Shown: piece by piece, positions 16,935 through 22,733 of the stretch
Layout of the letters: every line of letters begins with the position of its first letter
Position numbering within the stretch: the stretch's first letter is position 1
The notes under the pieces: model-generated
What the model saw: the letters and a program-made list of their open reading frames with translations, nothing else
Told to the model about the DNA's origin: nothing
The model's database searches: none
Origin: Verrucomicrobiales bacterium
GTDB taxonomy: Bacteria > Verrucomicrobiota > Verrucomicrobiia > Verrucomicrobiales > DEV007
Direction of reading: 5' to 3'
Assembly: GCA_013911195.1 (NCBI GenBank)
Contig: JACETS010000006.1
Span: 1-30,893 of the forward strand
DNA: 30,893 bases
Made by a program: the position numbers and the translations under genes

Positions 16935-18008
16935 TTAGTTATGAAAGAAATGTCTACCCGTTTTACCAGATTGCGTTCCTTCATCCACTTCGTAGTAAAC
17001 GTCTTTAGTGATATCTGAGACTTCAGGAAATGGGCTTTCCTCTGCAAAAGCAACGGACTCTTTTGCTTCAGCCTTCGCTTCATTATCGATTTTCTTATAG
17101 AGCTCTTCATCAATGACTCCTTCAGATAGAAGACATTTTTTCCAAACACTTATTGGGTCATAATTTTCTTTATAATGATCTATCTCTTCAGGAGAACGAT
17201 ATTTTTTTGAATTCGCATCGGCAACGGAGTGACCTTGATACCTATACGTGTCAAATTCAAGAATAGTTGGCTTGCTCTCGTTATGTGCTCTGTCTATTGC
17301 CTCTTTGGTTTTTGCTCTTACTTCATAAATATCATTTCCTTTAGCAACGTCCCACTCAATACCGTATGCATCGCCCCTTTGAGCCAAACAATTGGTAAAT
17401 GCTGAAGATCGCTTTTGGCTAGTTCCCATCGAGTAGCCATTGTTTTCAATAATGTAAATAACGGGCAGCTCCATCAATTGAGCCAAGTTGAGAGATTCGT
17501 GGAATGAACCCTGATTGACCGCTCCGTCACCCATAAAGCAAAGTGCCGCACCTGTATCGCCATTATATTTTAATCCATATGCCAAACCTAGTCCTAGTGG
17601 AGTCTGACCAGCTACGATTCCGTGTCCTCCCCAATAATTTTTATCAGGTGCGAAAAAATGCATAGAGCCTCCTTTTCCTTTAGAACACCCCGTTGCTTTA
17701 CCGAATAATTCGGCCATACACTCATTCATACTCATTCCAACGGCTAATGCATGTCCATGATCCCGGTATGCTGTTATAAGATGATCATTGTTTCCACAAA
17801 GTGAAGCTGTTCCAACTGCTATAGATTCTTGTCCTATATAGAGATGAAGAAAGCCTCCCATTTTCCCTGCGTTGTAGTATTTTAATGAAGCTTCCTCAAA
17901 GCGTCTAATACGTACCATCTTTCTGAGGAGCTCAACTTTCTCTTCTTCGGTTAAGCTTTCATTTGCCGCGTGGTCCTTAAATTTATATGAATCAACTTTA
18001 TCAAGCAT
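16935..18008 (-). CDS. pdhA: pyruvate dehydrogenase E1 component, alpha subunit
   Basis: A 357-residue alpha subunit that carries the thiamine-diphosphate-binding motif GDGAVNQGSFHESLNLA, preceded by GGHGIVAGQTPLGLGLAYGLK and followed by YIIENNGYSMGTSQKR. The loop YRYQGHSVADANSKKYRSPEEI matches the E1alpha phosphorylation-loop region. It decarboxylates pyruvate and, with E1beta, acetylates the lipoyl group of E2. The RXRRFEE-like start MVRIRRFEEASLKYYNAGK is typical. It lies 13 bp downstream of the DUF6580 membrane protein gene. Confidence 0.95.
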   Translation of the reverse strand: MLDKVDSYKFKDHAANESLTEEEKVELLRKMVRIRRFEEASLKYYNAGKMGGFLHLYIGQESIAVGTASLCGNNDHLITAYRDHGHALAVGMSMNECMAELFGKATGCSKGKGGSMHFFAPDKNYWGGHGIVAGQTPLGLGLAYGLKYNGDTGAALCFMGDGAVNQGSFHESLNLAQLMELPVIYIIENNGYSMGTSQKRSSAFTNCLAQRGDAYGIEWDVAKGNDIYEVRAKTKEAIDRAHNESKPTILEFDTYRYQGHSVADANSKKYRSPEEIDHYKENYDPISVWKKCLLSEGVIDEELYKKIDNEAKAEAKESVAFAEESPFPEVSDITKDVYYEVDEGTQSGKTGRHFFHN

Positions 18009-18021
18009 CGCTAATTTTATT

Positions 18022-18609
18022 TTAAACTTCTTGGGATTGAATACGAGTTATCTTAACTGTCTCATGTTTGGGGATTAAGGCAAAGTAAAAGGCGGACGCA
18101 AATACTATATTACTTAGCAAAGACTTTAAACCAAAGAGCCATGCTGGAGGATATCCAGGAAGCCCTGTTGTATTTGCCATCACCCAACCACTTATATTTT
18201 TTAAATACCCTGGGTCAAAGAAAAATGATACTGTATTTGCTGAAATATAAAAAATGATACTGCTGAAGAATGTGGACACTAACAAAACAATAATATTTTT
18301 TTTGTTTCTTAGTGAATGGCCCAAATAATAAAGTAATGCGAAAACAAAAAACAGAAATACGGAGTAAACATTTATGATTGGAAATCCATATTTTAAATTC
18401 AGAACAATGTCGCTTATCAAAAATGTTCCGAAGGTGAGTATTGCTGCCATTCGTAAAGGCAACAGCATGGCTCCACAAAGAGCTAATGCTGCCAATGGGG
18501 AAATATTAGCCAAGGCTTCAGCTATCGCAGTCTCAGAGAACGCCGGTATAAGGCGCACTGAAACAAAGCAAACAAGGAGTATGATGACGTAGTAATATTT
18601 GCGATCCAT
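18022..18609 (-). CDS. DUF6580-like small membrane protein (ECF transporter S-component-like)
   Basis: A 195-residue hydrophobic protein with about six helices. The run ISPLAALALCGAMLLPLRMAA, then LISDIVLNLKYGFP, and a C-terminal GYPPAWLFGLKSLLSNIVFASAFYF match the layout of DUF6580 proteins, which resemble substrate-binding S components of energy-coupling-factor vitamin transporters (a PIGALALFGG-like helix, then LLSDLVLG). Substrate unknown. It is the first gene of the transcript that continues 13 bp later with PDH E1alpha; a thiamine or lipoate-type cofactor is tempting but unproven. ATG start; the upstream 224 bp hold the parS site and the promoter region of mnmG. Confidence 0.65.
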   Translation of the reverse strand: MDRKYYYVIILLVCFVSVRLIPAFSETAIAEALANISPLAALALCGAMLLPLRMAAILTFGTFLISDIVLNLKYGFPIINVYSVFLFFVFALLYYLGHSLRNKKNIIVLLVSTFFSSIIFYISANTVSFFFDPGYLKNISGWVMANTTGLPGYPPAWLFGLKSLLSNIVFASAFYFALIPKHETVKITRIQSQEV

Positions 18610-18737
18610 TTTAGTAGCTTCAAAAGTATCCTATTTTTTCATTGCTGCTACAGTGGTTTGAATATTTCTGCATAGAATTTTAATTATGGGTTTATGTTTC
18701 GTTTTAATATAAATGTTGTAAAGTTATTAATGTGTTG

Positions 18738-18758
18738 TAAGTTGTTTATTATAAACGA
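18738..18758 (+). repeat. 21-bp direct repeat upstream of mnmG (partner 20704-20724)
   Basis: This stretch, beginning TAAGTTGTT and ending ATTATAAACGA, recurs at 20704-20724 with a single mismatch, so the repeat brackets mnmG. This copy contains a 6-1-6 palindrome, GTTTAT-T-ATAAAC. No function is known. Confidence 0.6.
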
Positions 18759-18787
18759 TATACGGAATATTTTTGTTGTTTTTAAAG

Positions 18788-18803
18788 TGTTCCACGTGGA
18801 ACA
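18788..18803. promoter_or_regulatory. parS centromere-like site (ParB binding)
   Basis: TGTTCCACGTGGAACA is a perfect 16-bp palindrome differing from the widespread chromosomal parS consensus TGTTTCACGTGAAACA by one symmetric base pair. It lies 30 bp before the GTG of mnmG. ParB loads at such sites to segregate newly replicated origins, and parS sites cluster near oriC in most bacteria; mnmG (gidA) is itself a common origin neighbour. parA and parB are not in the window. Confidence 0.8.
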
Positions 18804-18833
18804 ACATGGCAATTTTTCAAATCCTATACCGAA

Positions 18834-20714
18834 GTGAGTAATTACATTTTCCAAAAAAAATATGATGTCATAGTTATTGGCGCCGGTCATGCAGGCGTTG
18901 AAGCAGCGTTGGCAGCGGCAAGATTGAATTGTAAGGTAGCCGCATTAACTCAAAATTTGGACACCGTTGGGCAAATGTCATGTAATCCCGCAATCGGAGG
19001 TTTAGGAAAAGGACATATGGTTCGTGAAATCGATGCATTAGGTGGTGCCATGGGATTAAATACTGACGCGACTGGTATCCAATTTAGGATGTTAAATGCT
19101 TCAAAAGGACCCAGTGTCAGAGCTCCAAGAGCCCAGTGCGATAAAAAAGCTTATCAATATAGAATGAAATATATATTGGAAAATGAGAATAATTTGGATT
19201 TGCATCAAGGAAACGTAGCCAAGATTCTTGTGAAAAATGATGAGGTTTGTGGAATTCTCACGAACCTTGGAATCGAATATCAAACAAAAAGTGTGATTGT
19301 AAGCTCGGGAACTTTTATGCGTGGTTTAATGCATGTGGGTAAGCAGAATCAGGCTGGTGGAAGGATGGGTGACGGAATTTCAACTCTATCTGATTGTTTA
19401 AAAGAGTTGGGATTTGAAATACATCGTTTTAAAACCGGGACACCTTGTAGGTTAAATGGGCGATCTATAGATCTGGACAAATGCGAAAAGCAAATCGGTG
19501 ACTCTCCCCCTCCTCTTTTTAGTTTTATGTCTGAAACCATTAGTGATCATTCTGAAAATGGTCAGAATACATTTACCTTAAATAATTGGTATGATCCATC
19601 GTTCCACGTGGAACAATTGCCATGTTGGATTACTTATACCAACCAGAAAACACATGATGTTATTAATGAAAATTTAGACCAATCACCAATGTATAGTGGT
19701 ATTATAGAGGGTGTTGGTCCAAGATACTGTCCATCAATAGAGGATAAAGTAGTTCGTTTTGCTGAAAGAGAGAGACATCAAGTTTTTTTGGAACCGGAAG
19801 GAAGGCATACGAACGAATATTACGTGAATGGTGTTTCCACCTCCTTACCTTTTTCCGTACAATATGATTTTATTAGATCTATTCGTGGACTAGAAAATGC
19901 TGAGATAATTCGACCAGGATATGCCGTTGAATATGATTTCTGTACACCAACCCAACTCTATCCAACTTTAGAAACAAAAAAGGTAGGGGGGTTGTTTTTT
20001 GCTGGGCAAATAAATGGCACCTCCGGATATGAAGAAGCTGGGGGACAAGGCTTATTAGCTGGTATAAATGCAGCCTTGAAATGTAGAGAGGAGGATCCTT
20101 TTGTATTATCAAGAGCGGATTCATATTTAGGAGTAATGATTGATGATCTTGTTACTAAGGGTGTAACGGAACCATACAGGATGTTCACCAGTCGAGCTGA
20201 ATATAGATTGTTACTCAGACAAGATAACGCTGATCTTAGATTAACTGAGTTGGGTAGTGAGGTTGGATTAATTCAAAAGGACCGTTTAATAAAAGCATCG
20301 AAGAAAAAGAAAGCTTTCGAAGAGGCGTTAACATTTGGGAGAAAAACAAATCTTGAGGGTATTAGGATTAATGAATGGTTTAGGAAACCAGGAAATGGTG
20401 TATCAAAACTACCTGATGATTTTTATAGATTATTTGATTCTGAAATATGGGAGCTCATAGAAATAGAGTTTCAGAACGAGGGTTATATCGCTAGGCAAGA
20501 ATTAATGATTAATAGAACTCAGGCCATGGAAGATTTAAAACTTCCAAAGGATATTGATTACAATGATATTGGAAGTCTTAAAAAAGAAGCAAAGGTACGA
20601 TTAAATGAAATTAAACCCAACACTTTGGGTCAAGCTTCTAGAATTAGCGGCATAACTCCGGCTGATATATCTGTAATTTCGATATGGATTAAAAAAAATA
20701 ATATAAGTTGTTGA
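18834..20714 (+). CDS. mnmG: tRNA uridine-5-carboxymethylaminomethyl modification enzyme MnmG (GidA)
   Basis: A 626-residue FAD protein that, with MnmE, installs the cmnm5 group on U34 of tRNAs. The N-terminal FAD site is GAGHAGVEAA; signature blocks are CNPAIGGLGKGHMVREIDALGG, SSGTFMRGLMHVG, FKTGTPCRL, QLPCWITYTN, and YCPSIEDKVVRFAERERHQV, with GTSGYEEAGGQGL in the FAD domain and the C-terminal helical MnmE-binding part ending ASRISGITPADISVI. Length is normal. GTG start. MnmE is not adjacent. A second parS-like palindrome lies inside the gene at 19600-19615. It is convergent with the selenoprotein-like gene, 11 bp apart. Confidence 0.97.
   Translation: MSNYIFQKKYDVIVIGAGHAGVEAALAAARLNCKVAALTQNLDTVGQMSCNPAIGGLGKGHMVREIDALGGAMGLNTDATGIQFRMLNASKGPSVRAPRAQCDKKAYQYRMKYILENENNLDLHQGNVAKILVKNDEVCGILTNLGIEYQTKSVIVSSGTFMRGLMHVGKQNQAGGRMGDGISTLSDCLKELGFEIHRFKTGTPCRLNGRSIDLDKCEKQIGDSPPPLFSFMSETISDHSENGQNTFTLNNWYDPSFHVEQLPCWITYTNQKTHDVINENLDQSPMYSGIIEGVGPRYCPSIEDKVVRFAERERHQVFLEPEGRHTNEYYVNGVSTSLPFSVQYDFIRSIRGLENAEIIRPGYAVEYDFCTPTQLYPTLETKKVGGLFFAGQINGTSGYEEAGGQGLLAGINAALKCREEDPFVLSRADSYLGVMIDDLVTKGVTEPYRMFTSRAEYRLLLRQDNADLRLTELGSEVGLIQKDRLIKASKKKKAFEEALTFGRKTNLEGIRINEWFRKPGNGVSKLPDDFYRLFDSEIWELIEIEFQNEGYIARQELMINRTQAMEDLKLPKDIDYNDIGSLKKEAKVRLNEIKPNTLGQASRISGITPADISVISIWIKKNNISC
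19600..19615. promoter_or_regulatory. second parS-like site inside mnmG
   Basis: CGTTCCACGTGGAACA matches the site at 18788-18803 at 15 of 16 positions; the inner 14 bases (19601-19614) are perfectly palindromic. It encodes FHVE in the variable part just before the conserved QLPCWITYTN of MnmG. parS sites inside coding sequence are normal in many bacteria. Confidence 0.7.
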
Positions 20715-20724
20715 TTATAAACGA
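20704..20724 (+). repeat. 21-bp direct repeat at the mnmG stop (partner 18738-18758)
   Basis: This has 20 of 21 identities with the copy before mnmG and includes the mnmG stop codon TGA. It overlaps a weak hairpin in the gap between two convergent genes. Confidence 0.6.
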
Positions 20725-20737
20725 ATTATAATTTTTC
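20714..20737 (+). terminator. weak AT-rich hairpin with T-tract after mnmG
   Basis: ATTATAA (20714-20720) can pair with TTATAAT (20726-20732) around a 5-base loop, followed by a run of T. The stem is entirely A-T, so strength is doubtful, but the position between mnmG and the convergent peroxiredoxin-like gene suits a terminator. Confidence 0.35.
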
Positions 20738-21490
20738 TATTGTAGTTTTAATGGTCTTTAAAAGGACAGAAGAACTTAATCTAACTCGACTGTTTTCTGT
20801 AAAATGTGACCAAAGGACAGTACCTTGAGAATTTACTAACACTTTTCCAATTCTTGTTATGTTAGATCCGTCGAAGGGATTTCCTTTAACGTGAACCATT
20901 CCAATCTTATCACTAAATAAACCTGAAGGATCAGAAATAAATTGGAACATTGATTTTGTTTTCTCTTTAGCTTTAACCATATCCTCTAAGGGTCCTATAC
21001 AAATTGGGAAAACTTGAACTTTTAATTCTTCAAAGTCCTCACGTTTACTTTCGAGCTTCACGAGCTCAGCAATGCAATATGGTCACCAATGACCACGATA
21101 AAAGACAAACAGTGTAAAAGGTTTGTTCTTAATTAAACTAGAAACAAGAATCTCATTTCCTAAATCAGTGAGGAGTTTATTTTCTCCTAAATCCGATTTT
21201 GAAATTAATAAATCGGCTTTATTAAAAGTTTCGTATGAAGTTAAAATCTGACTCCACCAAATAATCCCTACGACAAACACCCAGGAGATTAAGTTAATTA
21301 GAAAAATTGATTTTTTAAAAACCTTGGTTCTTAGCAATAAACGAAAAAGAACGATAAGACAGGCGCTGATTATAATTATAGCCCAAATTGGTCTGAACTC
21401 ATAAATTTCATATTGTGTGGCTAATACAAAATGGATCAACACACAAAATGGAATTAAAAGAAAAGCAACAATTGAACGAGCTAAATTCAT
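20726..21490 (-). CDS. membrane-anchored peroxiredoxin/AhpC-TSA-like selenoprotein (in-frame UGA)
   Basis: One 254-residue reading frame is broken by a single TGA at 21083-21085. Before it stands FTLFVFYRGHW and after it PYCIAELVKLES, so the UGA takes the place of the first Cys in the FYRGHWCPYC active site of AhpC/TSA-type redoxins. The frame is unbroken on either side for 135 and 118 codons. Residues about 6-25, 34-53 and 62-82 form three membrane helices, and the redoxin domain follows with the resolving Cys in UPYC, DPSGLFSDKIGMVHV and a C-terminal GKVLVNSQGTVLW strand. It should reduce peroxide or thiol substrates at the membrane as a selenocysteine enzyme. A hairpin at 21053-21067 fits a bacterial SECIS. 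A nonsense mutation cannot be excluded without relatives, but the exact position argues against it. Confidence 0.8.
21053..21067 (-). promoter_or_regulatory. candidate bacterial SECIS hairpin
   Basis: On the coding (minus) strand, GAGCT pairs with AGCTC around the 5-base loop CGTGA, starting 15 bases after the UGA. A further U-G pair and, after a 2x2 internal loop, three more pairs can extend the stem. Bacterial SECIS elements are a short stem with a small apical loop having a G in its first two positions about 16-37 bases after the UGA; here G is second in the loop. Only folding by eye supports this. Confidence 0.5.
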
Positions 21491-21787
21491 AAGAAGTATT
21501 ACTTAAGTAAAGTAATTAACACTCTTATAAGAAAGAAAGAAAGAACCGGCATTATATCTTCTTAGTCTTCTTAGTGTGAATATGTATCAATATCAATGTT
21601 TCCACGGCTTAAAAATAGATGTTCCACACTACCGAAAGCCTATGAATAATAGGTTTGGAGATGTAAATAAACGTAAAAATTTGATGAAAACAAACTGTGT
21701 TCAAAATATGTAGACAACAAAGGAACAAATATTAACAAGTTACAACTAAGGTAATAATAAAATTATTTACGACTATTAACAAATTAT
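21491..21787. other. 297-bp AT-rich intergenic region with loose DnaA-box-like motifs
   Basis: This gap between rnc and the peroxiredoxin-like gene is strongly AT-rich. It holds a 12-bp palindrome TTACTTAAGTAA (21499-21510) just upstream of the peroxiredoxin-like start, a GAAA tetranucleotide run near 21527-21545, a 9-bp tandem duplication TCTTCTTAG, a small hairpin at 21636-21656 (AAGCCTAT / ATAGGTTT), TGTTCCACA (21620-21628), and TTATTCACA (21784-21792, one mismatch to the DnaA box) at its rnc end. No open frame or RNA family was recognised. With parS nearby it could be part of an origin region, but the evidence is thin. Confidence 0.35.
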
Positions 21788-22468
21788 TCACAACCATAAT
21801 TGATTATCAATAGCAGCATACGCTGCCTTCCCCTCAGACTCTTTTTTGCTTCTGCCAGTACCCTCACCAAGAACTAAATCATTCCAGAAAACTTCGGTTA
21901 CAAAAACACGTTCATGGTCAGGGCCAGATTCACTAATCACTCGGTATTGAGGAGCTTCTTTTGAAATAGCCTGTAAAATTTCTTGTAACTCTCCCTTTGG
22001 GTTTTTTTCTATCGGATCAGAAACAACTCGATTCATTTTGTTCTGACAGCAAAAAACAATAAAAGACTTTGCATGTTCGTAATCAGAATCCAAATAGATT
22101 GCACCTATTAAAGCTTCGAACGCATCAGCGAGAATACCAGTTCTTTCACGACCTCCAGATTTTTCCTCTCCTTTTCCAAGTAGAATATAATTTCCGAGAT
22201 TAATATTTAGAGCGTATTCCTCTAAAGCAGAAGTAGAAACTAACCGTGATCGCAGCTTAGTAAGAAGACCTTCTGAAAAATCAGGGAATCTCTCGAAAAG
22301 ATCATACGTTAATACAAGCTGAAGAACAGCATCACCAAGAAATTCCAAGCGTTGATTATCAGGTGTCTCAGATGCATTCTCATACGCTAGGCTGGGATGA
22401 GTTAAAGCTTCAACAAGTAAAACTTCATTGCGAAAAATATATCCAATATCCTGCTGTAATTTGTCCAT
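21788..22468 (-). CDS. rnc: ribonuclease III
   Basis: A 226-residue endonuclease that cuts double-stranded RNA, including rRNA precursors. The signature NQRLEFLGDAVLQLVLT is at about residues 38-54, with the catalytic Asp and Glu (GDAVL and ADAFEALIGAIYLD). The C-terminal dsRNA-binding domain runs from about 155 (NPKGELQEILQ) to KKESEGKAAYAAIDN. Length is normal. ATG start without a clear Shine-Dalgarno. It lies 39 bp downstream of tRNA-His on the same strand, so the tRNA and rnc may be co-transcribed. Confidence 0.97.
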   Translation of the reverse strand: MDKLQQDIGYIFRNEVLLVEALTHPSLAYENASETPDNQRLEFLGDAVLQLVLTYDLFERFPDFSEGLLTKLRSRLVSTSALEEYALNINLGNYILLGKGEEKSGGRERTGILADAFEALIGAIYLDSDYEHAKSFIVFCCQNKMNRVVSDPIEKNPKGELQEILQAISKEAPQYRVISESGPDHERVFVTEVFWNDLVLGEGTGRSKKESEGKAAYAAIDNQLWL

Positions 22469-22497
22469 TTCTAATAGAAATATAAAATTTCCTAAGG

Positions 22498-22603
22498 TCT
22501 ACTGAAATGGGGTGACCGACGGGACTCGAACCCGCGACAACCGGAACCACAAACCGGGGCTCTACCAACTGAGCTACGGTCACCATTTAATATTTTCAGT
22601 AGA
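22498..22603 (-). repeat. 10-bp inverted repeat enclosing tRNA-His
   Basis: TCTACTGAAA (22498-22507) directly beside the CCA end and its perfect complement TTTCAGTAGA (22594-22603), nine bases beyond the 5' end, could pair in the precursor as a leader-trailer helix around the tRNA. Confidence 0.5.
22508..22584 (-). tRNA. trnH: tRNA-His (GTG)
   Basis: A full cloverleaf with the 7-base-pair acceptor stem, the extra G-1 facing C73 that identifies tRNA-His, D arm GCTCAGTTGGTAGAGC, anticodon loop TTGTGGT with anticodon GTG, T arm GCGGG-TTCGAGT-CCCGT, and CCA encoded in the DNA. The last pair of the anticodon stem (31-39) is U-U instead of a Watson-Crick pair; all other stems are sound. Confidence 0.95.
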
Positions 22604-22607
22604 TTAT

Positions 22608-22654
22608 CTCTCGCAGGTGAGAAGACAAAAATTCGATCTACTCACCTGCAAGAG
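22608..22654. repeat. long inverted repeat between tRNA-His and the giant gene
   Basis: Arms CTCTCGCAGGTGAG (22608-22621) and CTCACCTGCAAGAG (22641-22654) pair over 14 positions with one mismatch around a 19-base loop. It lies upstream of tRNA-His and downstream of the giant gene on the minus strand. No T-tract follows on either strand, so it is not a standard intrinsic terminator; processing or stabilising structure is possible. Confidence 0.5.
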
Positions 22655-22694
22655 GTAGATGAGAAAATACCAAATCATTGTCTCTAGTCAATCA

Positions 22695-22733
22695 GGGTCT
22701 TTAGTTCGGTAATGAATTATTCAATTAAGACCC
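22695..22733 (-). terminator. possible hairpin spanning the giant gene's stop codon
   Basis: GGGTCTT (22695-22701) and AAGACCC (22727-22733) can pair around a 25-base loop that contains the stop codon at 22717-22719. The long loop and lack of a T-tract make this weak. Confidence 0.25.

Noticed and set aside
18788..18803. The CACGTG palindrome as a transcription-factor box of the E-box type or an ordinary restriction site
   Set aside because: The symmetry covers 16 bases and a near-copy exists 812 bp away; parS accounts for it better.
20726..21490. Two separate small genes, or a pseudogene, split at 21083
   Set aside because: The frame continues unchanged through a single TGA that replaces the active-site Cys of FYRGHWCPYC, and the downstream part has no independent start of quality and no complete domain. 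One recoded gene explains both halves; a nonsense mutation remains a lesser possibility.
20726..21490. UGA decoded as Trp (alternative genetic code)
   Set aside because: TGA ends several full-length genes in this window (thioredoxin-fold gene at 8161, mnmG, rnc, lpxA), and the normal Trp codon TGG immediately precedes it.
21525..21570. CRISPR-like or satellite array from the GAAA run and the TCTTCTTAG tandem
   Set aside because: Only four short units and two 9-bp units, with no spacers; simple slippage explains them.
22608..22654. Intrinsic terminator
   Set aside because: The stem is good but there is no T-tract after either arm, and the loop is long.
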